A DNA stretch of 39,698 nucleotides from Streptomyces europaeiscabiei. Lineage in GTDB: Bacteria; Actinomycetota; Actinomycetes; Streptomycetales; Streptomycetaceae. Below, in pieces: positions 25,601 through 32,968 of this stretch; position 1 is the first letter of the stretch, and every line of letters begins with the position of its first letter. The notes below the pieces were generated by a model. It did no database searches and was not told where the DNA came from. It saw nothing but the letters and a program-made list of their open reading frames with translations. The stretch lies in assembly GCF_001550375.1 (NCBI RefSeq), contig NZ_LRTR01000686.1, positions 1 to 39,698 on the forward strand, written 5' to 3'. Both the position numbers and the translations under genes were made by a program.

Positions 25601-25780
25601 GTGCAGCACCCGTCCATCGAATCCTGGGAGGGGGACATGGAGCGGCTGGGTCCTGTGGGCGGGGACTGCGTCCAGCCCGCAATACGTCCCCGCGAGGCCC
25701 TCGGTCACCGCGCCGACCGTGTCCGTGTCACCGCCGAGGTCGATCGCCGCGCGTTCACCGTGGGTCACCTTGATCTGAAA
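25601..25780 (-). pseudogene. ADP-ribosylglycohydrolase C-terminal fragment
   Basis: The minus strand reads FQIKVTHGERAAIDLGGDTD, then TVGAVTEGLAGTYCGLDAVP and a closing LHVPLPGFDG. AIDLGGDTDTV is the metal-binding signature near the C-terminus of ADP-ribosylglycohydrolases, and the following segment is the usual tail of that family. The rest of the gene is absent; the frame upstream runs across the start of the MOSC gene without homology. It lies tail-to-tail with rox. The product would be inactive. It is evidence of a deletion that removed about 80 percent of a gene. Confidence 0.65.
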
Positions 25781-25818
25781 CGCACCCGAGGAGGTGTGAC
25801 AGTGCGCATGATTGCTCC

Positions 25819-26636
25819 ATGGGAACTGTGACGGCGTTACGCCGGTACCCGGTGAAGTCCATGCTCGGTGAGGCTCTGACCAGTGTGGCGGTCGCCGAAC
25901 GCGGGCTGCGCGGAGACCGAGTGTTCGCCGTTCTCGACGATACGGGCACGGTCGGCAGCGCCAAGCACCCCCGCAAGTGGGGTTCGTTGCTCCGCTGCCG
26001 CTCCACGCTGAACAGCACCGACACGGTCGTGGTCGAGGTGCCGGACGGAGTCGTCCTGTCGGCCGGAGACCCTGACCTGGACGCGAGGCTGTCCAGGCTG
26101 CTGGGCCGCCGCGTCTGCTTGTCGGACATGCCAGGGGAGCAGGGTGGCGTGCTCGAGCGGGCGGTGCCCGACTATGCGGGTGGTGTCCCAGACGACCTGC
26201 GGAGCACGGCAACCACCGACGCCACTGGTGCGGCCATCACCTCCGGCCGGGTCGCACCGGGGGCGTTCTTCGACTACGGCACAGTCCACCTCGTCACCAC
26301 AACTGCCCTGGCACGGCTGCGGGCCGCGTACCCCACCGGAGACTTCGACCCGCGCCGCTTCCGGCCCAACCTGGTCGTGGACACGCCCGAGGGGCCGGAC
26401 TTCCCCTCGGCGAGGCTCTCTTCCGTGTCGTGGTGCCCACACCCCGGTGCGTGATGCCCACGCTCGCTCAGGAGGAGTTGCCACCCGACCCCGGCATCAT
26501 GCGCGCGGTCGCCCGCGAGCACCGCATACCGGTCTTCGACCTGGGCCGGCTGTCGTGCGTCGGGGTATACCTGGACGTTCTGGAACCCGGCACGGTGCGG
26601 ATCGGCGACTCGGTCACAAGAATAGGAAGCTCGTGA
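25819..26636 (+). pseudogene. MOSC-domain (molybdenum-cofactor sulfurase-like) protein, internally deleted
   Basis: The gene starts MGTVTALRRYPVKSMLGEAL, the MOSC_N beta-barrel signature, and continues through FRPNLVVDTPEGPDFP at about 26404. It then leaves frame and stops at 26454. In the next frame GEALFRVVVPTPRCVMPTLA (about 26408 onward), with the conserved MOSC cysteine, continues to a TGA at 26636. Between PDFP and LGEALF homologues have roughly ten more residues, so a short deletion plus frame change is more likely than a single-base error. Intact relatives bind sulfur-carrying cofactors or activate hydroxylated amines. A nine-codon ORF (MRMIAPWEL, GTG 25802) with a strong GAGGAGG site ends just inside this gene's start and might couple its translation. 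Confidence 0.75.
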
Positions 26637-27156
26637 TCAGTAGCGTGACGGCTCGCTCAAGGTGGCGAGAAGCGGACTACGGTCGCCACACGGCCATGTG
26701 ATGGGGCCGACCGACTTGTTCACGACGGTCGTCGAAGATCGTAATCGGGGCCACAGGACTCGTTCCGCTGGGCCCATTCGACACGTTCGAGGCCAAGCGG
26801 GGGAGACCCCGGTCAGGGGGCACCAGAGCGACGGCGGTGAACAGTTCGGTCCTTTGCTGCGGTGACAGTCGGCCCCAGTACGCGCTCGCCGTTTCCAGCG
26901 CCGGTCGCTCCCCGGGCTCTCTCCTCCTTCTCGGTCCGCTCCGGGCGAGGCTCGCGTCCTCCTACGCCTTCTCCCCACTCCCTCGCCTGGCGCGCATCCT
27001 CCCCTGCCCGGGCCCGATGGAGACCTTCCCTCACTGGACACGGGACTCCTCAGCGTCTTTGACGACACCGCCGGGCCCGGTGACACCAGCCCCCAGGTCA
27101 TCAGTTCGACAAGGGGCCACAGTCATGCCGGGCCCGGCGGCCAGAGGCCCTCTCGA
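26637..27156. other. Intergenic region with an unassigned minus-strand open frame
   Basis: No gene is secure here. On the minus strand a frame ending at TAG 26679-26677 is open for over 80 codons and reads ERPALETASAYWGRLSPQQR, then TELFTAVALVPPDRGLP and ITIFDDRREQVGRPHHMAVW. Third positions are fairly G/C-rich and the text looks protein-like, but there is no start codon and I do not recognise it. It may be the tail of a truncated gene. The part from 26940 to 27156 shows nothing. Confidence 0.3.
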
Positions 27157-27990
27157 TCAGCGCAGCCCGGCGAAGAGGTCGTTCTCGGGCACGGCCGCGC
27201 CGGTGGTGTCCTGGACACGTACGAAGGTCTCGGTGCCCATCAACTGGGTGAACCTTTCCCGGCCCATCCTGAGGAAGAAGATGTTCTCGCCCTGGCTGGC
27301 GTGCGCGGCCAGCGCATCGAACTTCTGGCCGCCGAAGGCGGTGGTGTCCACCCAGGTGGTGATCTCTTCGTCGGGGAGTCCGATCTCGGCCATCGCGGCG
27401 GCCTCAGCGGGATCCGGCTCCTGCCCGTCCCCACCGAACTCGCGCATGACCTCCCCGAACCGCTGCATCATCGAGCGGGGCGCCGTCGTCCAATACACCT
27501 TCGGTGTCAGCGTGGTCATCGCCAGCGCCGCCGTCGTGATGCGGTTGGCCTGGATGTGGTCGGGGTGGCCGTAGAAGCCGTTCTCGTCGTAGGTGACGAC
27601 CACATCGGGCTGGTAGCGCCGCAGGAGTTCCGCGAGTCGGGCAGCGCCTTCCTCCACGGGCGTCTGCCAGAAGGAGCCGGGGGCGTCATTGGTCGGCCAC
27701 CCCATCATCCCGGAGTCGGAGTAGTCCAGCATCTCCAGATGACTGATCTTCAGGACTTCGCAGCTTGCCTCGAGTTCTTGACGCCGCATCAAGGCGACAG
27801 CCGCCGGATCGTGCCCGGGATCGCCCGGCTTGACACCCCCCGGTCCGTCACCGCAACCGCCGTCGGTACACGTCACGAGGACCGTGCGCATGCCCTCCGC
27901 CGCGTACCGCGCGAGGACACCGCCGGTTCCAGTGGCCTCATCGTCGGGGTGGGCGTGCACTGCCATGAGCGTCAACGGCCGGTCATTCAT
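27157..27990 (-). CDS. LmbE/PIG-L-family deacetylase (MshB/Mca-like)
   Basis: A 277-residue zinc-dependent N-deacetylase or amidase. The signature is LMAVHAHPDDEATGTGGVLA (zinc ligands H14 and D17, catalytic-base aspartate D16), with the second site GFYGHPDHIQANRI supplying a third ligand. The general region VEEGAARLAELLRRYQPDVVVTYD is typical. MshB acts in mycothiol synthesis and Mca cleaves mycothiol S-conjugates; this protein has the Mca/MshB layout, but which substrate it uses cannot be told. ATG at 27990 has AGGAGA upstream. It stands as a single gene. A Mca-type role would suit a detoxification region with rox and a DinB-like protein, but that is inference. Confidence 0.9.
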   Translation of the reverse strand: MNDRPLTLMAVHAHPDDEATGTGGVLARYAAEGMRTVLVTCTDGGCGDGPGGVKPGDPGHDPAAVALMRRQELEASCEVLKISHLEMLDYSDSGMMGWPTNDAPGSFWQTPVEEGAARLAELLRRYQPDVVVTYDENGFYGHPDHIQANRITTAALAMTTLTPKVYWTTAPRSMMQRFGEVMREFGGDGQEPDPAEAAAMAEIGLPDEEITTWVDTTAFGGQKFDALAAHASQGENIFFLRMGRERFTQLMGTETFVRVQDTTGAAVPENDLFAGLR

Positions 27991-28268
27991 GAAACGGTTC
28001 TCCTGTGTGAAAAGTCTGATGCCGATGACCGGGCGTACCGCGGACCCGGAGCTCCCGGATCACATCGGGACGGCTTGTTGGTCTCTATGTTCCCTGCCCG
28101 CGCGGCGCCGGTCCTCTTGGTCAGTGCAACAGTGTGGGCCGGGCCGACTGTTCCCGCCGCACACGAGCGGCGGGCCGCGTCGTCGCCTCGCCCGCGGCCG
28201 CCGGCTCTGTTACCGGTGGGGTGCCGGGATGGCAGGCCCTCCAGGACCCGACGCCGGTTTTGAGGGCG

Positions 28269-29309
28269 TCAGAGCATCAGCAGCAGTCGCGTGTTCGGTA
28301 CGAGCTTGCGGTTCACGCTGGTGCTCTGTACGAAGATCGTGAAGTCGTCGTTGTGGTCCGGCTTGACGCGGACTTCCGTGTTCGGCAGCCCGAGCAGGGC
28401 TCGGGCCTCGGGTCCGGTGTACACCCGATCCGTCTTCTTCTCCAGCACCGCGATCTGCTTCCTTGCCTGGACCTTCTCCGACTTGCTCAGCTGGTAGAAC
28501 GCACCACCGGTACGGTAGGTGTGCCCGCATTCGATGACCCAGTCCCGGATTGCCGCGTCACGGGCCACCGGGATCAGCTGGTACTCCGACGGGTTCACCG
28601 GGGTGAGGCCGGCCGCCTCGATGGTGTCCTTGTTGACCGCCTCCGCACCGGTGGAGAACACCGCCCGCGATCCCCGGATGCCCTGGGTGCGGCCCACCAT
28701 GAAATTCTCGGTTGCCTGCCGGATGACCTGCCCGGCCTCTTCCAGACCCTGCGTGCTCGTGGCGTCCCAGATGGCGATGTTGTCCTTCGGGAATCCGCAC
28801 TGCATGGCTTCGCGCTTGCCCATCTGGTCCGGCACAAGGACGGCCAGCGTCCAGTTGTCCTCCTGTGTCGCCATCATCTCGGCCACGGCCTTCACCAGTT
28901 CACGCGGATCCCTGGAAGGGGCATCCAGGCAGCGATGACTTGCGTTCTCCTGCCCGTCGGTCAGTACGAACGTCAGGAAGCTGTGGTCGCCGTACAGTTG
29001 AGCCGTCTGCGCCAGCTCCCGCTGTGACTTCAGTGCGGCCGCCAGCAGAGCAGTCATTCCACCGGCCCGGTACAGCTGCTTCAGCGACGGCATCCGCAGC
29101 ACGTCCTTGTCGTAGATGACGCACTCCACCTTGTCCGCGAAGACGTACACCGTGACGCGGGTTTCCTGGTCCAGTTCCCCCGACCGGCGGGCAAGGTAGG
29201 CAATCTGCTGGTCGGCGACTTCGACGACCTTGCTGCTCAGGTGAGACATGGACGAACTGGCATCCAGCACAAGAGCAACGTGATTGATGTAGTTCTGGGT
29301 TCCGGACAT
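28269..29309 (-). CDS. VWA-domain protein
   Basis: A 346-residue cytoplasmic protein with an N-terminal von Willebrand factor A domain (about 8-200). The MIDAS metal site is complete: DASSS (D16, S18, S20), a threonine in AGGMTALLAAAL and the aspartate in FVLTDGQEN. The C-terminal 140 residues carry YQLIPVARDAAIRDWVIECG and a basic KSEKVQARKQIAVLEKK segment of unknown role. No signal peptide is present. The ATG at 29309 follows a GAGGGGGAG site. Such proteins scaffold metal-dependent protein interactions, often with partner AAA ATPases; no partner gene is adjacent. Confidence 0.82.
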   Translation of the reverse strand: MSGTQNYINHVALVLDASSSMSHLSSKVVEVADQQIAYLARRSGELDQETRVTVYVFADKVECVIYDKDVLRMPSLKQLYRAGGMTALLAAALKSQRELAQTAQLYGDHSFLTFVLTDGQENASHRCLDAPSRDPRELVKAVAEMMATQEDNWTLAVLVPDQMGKREAMQCGFPKDNIAIWDATSTQGLEEAGQVIRQATENFMVGRTQGIRGSRAVFSTGAEAVNKDTIEAAGLTPVNPSEYQLIPVARDAAIRDWVIECGHTYRTGGAFYQLSKSEKVQARKQIAVLEKKTDRVYTGPEARALLGLPNTEVRVKPDHNDDFTIFVQSTSVNRKLVPNTRLLLML

Positions 29310-29581
29310 GACAGCTCCCCCTCGTTCCGACTTGATGCTCCTACCGTCTCACCCACCACTGACAATCGATCCTGGCTCCCGAACCGGCCGAAGCGTCGCA
29401 CCAGCCCTTCCGGCGCCCTGGAGTTGGCAGCGGGCCGAAGACGGCCTCCACATCAACAGCGGGAAGATGCCGATGGCGCGGCCACCACGCCGGAACTGCC
29501 GCGCAGCACGGGCCCGGCCGGAGTCGCGTTCGGGCGCTTCGGCCGCGAGTACCGACACAACCTCCGGGACGCGTTCGGCGC

Positions 29582-30130
29582 CCCCGCCGGGTTGCCGGTC
29601 TCGCCCGCCGCGCCGAAGGCACGCGACGCCGCCAAGCGCAGGAAGCAGCCGAACGCGAGGCCCGGCGTCCGGTGTGCGGGGACTGCGGGAGCGAGTTCAC
29701 CGACGGCCGGTGGAAGGCCGGCACCAAGGCCGACTGGGGCCCCGGGGGCAGGCCCCCGCACCTGTGAGACGACTGCGAGACGCGGGCGTTCGAACCGGAG
29801 CGGAAGGCGGAACAGGCCGATCGCGAGCGCCGGGAGGCCAGAGGCGGCGCAGCCCTCGAAGACCGACGGCCGGCGCGGACGCGGCGCGGCTGCCACGGGC
29901 AGACCCCCCCGCCGGCGCGCGGGCTTGCCCAGGCGACTGTGGGCAAGCCCGCGTTGTCGGGGGTGGCGGCTGCAAGGCTGGACGACATGAACAGCGACGA
30001 TGAACAGTTGCTGCGCGGCCGGGTCCACGGCCAAGACCCGAAGGCCCCCACCCTCGCCCACGGGCAGGCCGCGCTCACGACGGGGACCCGCCGGTCGGTA
30101 TGGAGAGACCAGGCGGATCCCGGCAGGTGA
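29582..30130 (+). pseudogene. Zinc-ribbon-like fragment interrupted by TGA
   Basis: One plus-strand frame reads RRRQAQEAAEREARRPVCGD, then CGSEFTDGRWKAGTKADWGP and GGRPPHL, meets TGA at 29765-29767, and resumes DDCETRAFEPERKAEQADRE before staying open to 30130. CGDC plus xDDC would make a four-cysteine zinc ribbon if the TGA were TGC or TGT. The charged Glu/Arg helices around it match small proteins of actinobacterial mobile elements in general character. There is no recognisable start. Most likely a gene remnant broken by a nonsense mutation. The remaining 29310-29581 shows no gene. Confidence 0.4.
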
Positions 30131-30137
30131 GCGTGTG

Positions 30138-31277
30138 TCACCCGGTGGCGCAGGCCGTGCCGTTCAGGCTGAAGTCGGAGGGCTTGGCGAAGGTGCCGCC
30201 GGAGGTGCCCTGGATCCCGAAGGTCGCCTGGCCGCCGACCGCCACCTCCCCGTTGTGGGCCACGTTGCTTGCTGTGACGGCTCCTGAGGACCCGGACAGG
30301 TTCGCGTTCCAGGCATTGGTGATCCGCTGCCCGGAGGGAAGAGTGAACGCGAGCTTCCAACCGCTCACGGGGGAGGAACCGGTGTTGGTGATGGTGACGT
30401 CGGCGGTGAAGCCGCCCTGCCAGACGTTGGTCCCGTACGCCACCTTGCAGCCCGAGGGGCCTCCGGGCCCTCCGGGGCCGCCCGGGTCACCGGAGGAGCC
30501 CGTGTTGACCGTGGAGGAGAACGAGTTCACGGCGAGGCCCGTGCCGTTCTGCCAGGGCTCGAACCCTGCCTGAACACTCGTCATGTACCAGTTGTTCTGC
30601 GCGAGTCCGCGGGAGACTGCCTGCCGGGCGAAGTCCGTGACGTCGAAGGCCCAGCTGGTGATCGCCGACGGTGCGACGAACGACAGCACGTCGTTCGAGC
30701 CGTTGCTGCCGGTCCACACCTGCCACTCGCGCCCTGCAACGGTGGCGTTGCCGACCGGGGAGCCGATGGGCTGGATGAAACCGACCTTGTTGAACCAGAT
30801 CATGATCTCGGTCCGGTTCACGCCGTCGGTGCGGGGTGTGGGGTCGAGCCAGATGTCGTACGAGGCGTTGTACGCCGCGTCGTTCACGTAGCCGTACGAG
30901 ATGCTCGTGGGCGCGGAGGAGATGGTGCTGAGCTGCGCGGGAAGTTTGGTGCCGGGCGAGCAGTTGGTGTAGTGGCAGCCGTTGTAGACGGACGGGTAGG
31001 ACTTCGGGGCGCCGTTCGTGGGGACGGATCCGTCAGCCTGGGTGATCCGGAACCCCGAGTCGGTGACGGCGATGCACTGGGTGGCGCTGGTGCCCCAGCG
31101 GTTGTTCTGAACCACGTAGCGGCCCTGGATGGTCGTTGAGCCGAAGGGTTGGCAGATCGTCGTGTCGGCCTGCGCCACTGACGCCGTGGTCAGTAGCGCG
31201 GCGAGTGAGACGAGCGAGGTGAGCAGCGCGCCGAGCAGGCCACGCGCGCTGTGGGCATGGTGCGGTGAAGGACGCAT
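30138..31277 (-). CDS. celB: Secreted GH12 endoglucanase with C-terminal CBM2
   Basis: A 379-residue cellulase very close in pattern to CelB of Streptomyces lividans. A twin-basic signal peptide ends near VAQA (residue 37). The mature GH12 domain starts DTTICQPFGSTTIQGRYVVQ and contains the nucleophile E157 (NRTEIMIWF; E120 of the mature enzyme) and the acid/base E240 (AGFEPWQNG; E203 mature). A Gly-Pro linker (DPGGPGGPGGPSG) joins a CBM2 cellulose-binding domain (about 277-376, with the bounding cysteines and conserved tryptophans). It cleaves internal beta-1,4-glucan bonds outside the cell. ATG at 31277 has AAGAGGA six bases upstream. A perfect CebR-type box lies 56 bases upstream, so induction by cellobiose or cello-oligosaccharides is expected. 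Confidence 0.95.
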   Translation of the reverse strand: MRPSPHHAHSARGLLGALLTSLVSLAALLTTASVAQADTTICQPFGSTTIQGRYVVQNNRWGTSATQCIAVTDSGFRITQADGSVPTNGAPKSYPSVYNGCHYTNCSPGTKLPAQLSTISSAPTSISYGYVNDAAYNASYDIWLDPTPRTDGVNRTEIMIWFNKVGFIQPIGSPVGNATVAGREWQVWTGSNGSNDVLSFVAPSAITSWAFDVTDFARQAVSRGLAQNNWYMTSVQAGFEPWQNGTGLAVNSFSSTVNTGSSGDPGGPGGPGGPSGCKVAYGTNVWQGGFTADVTITNTGSSPVSGWKLAFTLPSGQRITNAWNANLSGSSGAVTASNVAHNGEVAVGGQATFGIQGTSGGTFAKPSDFSLNGTACATG

Positions 31278-31308
31278 GCGGATCCTCTTGAGAGGGAGGG
31301 GGGTCAGA

Positions 31309-31320
31309 GGAAGCGTTTCC
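31309..31320. promoter_or_regulatory. Second LacI-like inverted repeat before celB
   Basis: GGAAGCGTTTCC pairs five of six arm bases around a central CG and lies between the CebR box and the celB start. Its shape suits a LacI-family regulator other than CebR. The role is inferred. Confidence 0.35.
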
Positions 31321-31332
31321 ACGCCTTGTGTA

Positions 31333-31346
31333 TGGGAGCGCTCCCA
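31333..31346. promoter_or_regulatory. CebR box upstream of celB
   Basis: TGGGAGCGCTCCCA is a perfect 14-bp palindrome identical to the known CebR operator of streptomycetes. It lies 56 bases upstream of the celB ATG, in the promoter region, so cello-oligosaccharide-sensitive repression is expected. Confidence 0.9.
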
Positions 31347-31470
31347 ATCCTGGGTTCGGCTGGGACTGTAGGGATGGTTCGGGTCGCTGACAAGGCTGCA
31401 GGCATGAACATGTCGAAGTGTTTTCGGACCCGTAGTTCAGACAGGGGTGTCGAGACGCAGCGCGCCCACG

Positions 31471-31484
31471 CGGGAGCGCTCCTG
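31471..31484. promoter_or_regulatory. CebR-like half-conserved box between cebR-like gene and celB
   Basis: CGGGAGCGCTCCTG keeps 11 of 14 bases of the CebR operator, including the GGAGCGCTCC palindrome. It lies 35 bases beyond the stop of the repressor gene and about 125 bases upstream of the perfect box. Two sites may allow repressor looping at the celB promoter. Confidence 0.5.
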
Positions 31485-31519
31485 TGACGGGATTCGTTCG
31501 CCTGCGACGCCTACGACAG

Positions 31520-32542
31520 TCAGGTCGACTCGCGTACGACCAGCTCCGTACGGAGGATGACGTGACGCCAGGCCACGGCGCCCTCTTCCATCTCCTCCAG
31601 GAGCAGTCGGATCATGGCCCGCCCGATCTCCTCGATCGGCTGCCGCACCGTGGTCAGCCGTGGTTCGGTTCGCTGAGCCAGTGAGAAGTCGTCGAAGCCG
31701 ATCACGGCGACATCCTCGGGCACTCGACGTCCGGCCGCGCGCAGGGCCTCCAGAGCCCCCGCGGCTGTGGTGTCCGACGCCGCGAGGACGCCGTCGATGT
31801 CCGGATGCCGTTCGATGAGTTCGGCCATGGCGCGGCGTCCGCTCTCCGCCGTGAAGTCGCTTTCGGCGACACGGGTCGGCTCGCCCTTCAGGCCCGCCAT
31901 CGCCAGGGCCTCCTCGTACCCGCGCAGCCGGCACTGGGCGGCGTACAGGTCGAGCGGCCCGGTGATGGTCGCGATCACTCTGCGGCCCTGTCTCAGCAGG
32001 TGGGAGACAGCGCTGCGGGCTCCGCCGATGTTGTCCGCGTCGACGTAACTGACGTACTCCTCCCCTGAGCGGCGCCCCAGCAGCACGGTCGGCAGCCGGG
32101 CTTCGGCGAGCATGTCGGGCAGCGGATCACCGGCGTGCACGGACATCAGCAGGACTCCGTCGACCCGTCCGCCGCGCGCGTACTCGAGGAAGCGCTGCCG
32201 TTCCGCGTCCGAGCGGACCAGGGTCAGCAGCAGTTGGATCCCGGTGTCTGTCAGTGCGTCGCCGAGCGAGCGGACGATCTCGGAGAAGAAGGGCTCGGCG
32301 AACTGCCGCCAGTCAGGCTCCGTCATGACCAGGGCGACGGCGTCGGCCCGTCGTCCGGCCAGGGAACGGGCTGCGAGATTGGGCACGTAACCCAGTTCCT
32401 CGATGGCCCGCTGTACGGCCCGGCGCGTCGACTCCTTCACCCCCGCAGCGTTGTTGATGACGCGGGAGACCGTGCCCCGCCCCACCCGCGCGTGGGCGGC
32501 CACCTCCTCCAGCGTCGGTGTCCCCAGGCGTCGTCTGCCCAT
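31520..32542 (-). CDS. CebR-like LacI-family repressor of cellulase genes
   Basis: A 340-residue LacI regulator. The DNA-binding part reads PTLEEVAAHARVGRGTVSRV with the hinge YVPNLAARSLAG. The effector domain has FFSEIVRSLGDALTDTGIQL, GVLAASDTTAAGALEALRAA and AVIGFDDFSLAQ. ATG at 32542 has GGGGGAGG upstream; a longer frame is non-homologous. A near-perfect CebR box lies 104 bases upstream of its start and a perfect one in front of the downstream celB, which together identify the binding specificity. Classical CebR is encoded next to the cebEFG importer; none is here, so this may be a paralogue serving the local cellulases (inference). Cellobiose is the expected inducer. Confidence 0.88.
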   Translation of the reverse strand: MGRRRLGTPTLEEVAAHARVGRGTVSRVINNAAGVKESTRRAVQRAIEELGYVPNLAARSLAGRRADAVALVMTEPDWRQFAEPFFSEIVRSLGDALTDTGIQLLLTLVRSDAERQRFLEYARGGRVDGVLLMSVHAGDPLPDMLAEARLPTVLLGRRSGEEYVSYVDADNIGGARSAVSHLLRQGRRVIATITGPLDLYAAQCRLRGYEEALAMAGLKGEPTRVAESDFTAESGRRAMAELIERHPDIDGVLAASDTTAAGALEALRAAGRRVPEDVAVIGFDDFSLAQRTEPRLTTVRQPIEEIGRAMIRLLLEEMEEGAVAWRHVILRTELVVREST

Positions 32543-32968
32543 GACCACCTCCCCCAAGAGATCACCGATCTTACCGGCCGGAGGGGATCGAGCACACGAC
32601 TTCGCCAGTGGCATGGTTACGGACGGTCGTCCCGCACCCAAAGGTTGGGAGCGCTCCCGTTCTGATGGGGAGGTGCGGTTTTGTGCTGGTGGTCGAAAGG
32701 AGGACCTCGCTACCCGAGGCTCCGGTGTCCCCGCGTTTGCTTAGGGGAATATCGGTCCGTTCCATCGGTGGCCTGAGCCTGCGAGGAAGAGGGTCCCGGC
32801 CGTGCGTCGGTCACTACCTGCTGTGGCGTTTCCGTGCTCGCGCGTGAGCCTGGTCGTCCGGGAATCGTGCGTGAGGAGGACCGGGCGACCCCTGTATGGG
32901 TGGGGCCGCCCGGCCGGGTGACCCCGGCGCCTGGTGACGGGGTCGTGGACGCGGATCGCCGGCGGGGG
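32543..32968. other. Intergenic region upstream of the CebR-like gene
   Basis: This 426-base stretch between the GH48 stop and the repressor start contains the CebR box at 32646-32659 and no supported gene. Long open frames that cross it are shadows of the GH48 gene. No clear -10/-35 pair could be read. Confidence 0.5.
32646..32659. promoter_or_regulatory. CebR box upstream of the CebR-like gene
   Basis: TGGGAGCGCTCCCG matches 13 of 14 bases of the CebR operator. Its position 104 bases before the repressor start suggests autoregulation. Confidence 0.8.

Noticed and set aside
29765..29767. Selenocysteine codon in the zinc-ribbon frame
   Set aside because: No downstream insertion hairpin, start codon or known selenoprotein family; a nonsense mutation in a remnant is simpler.
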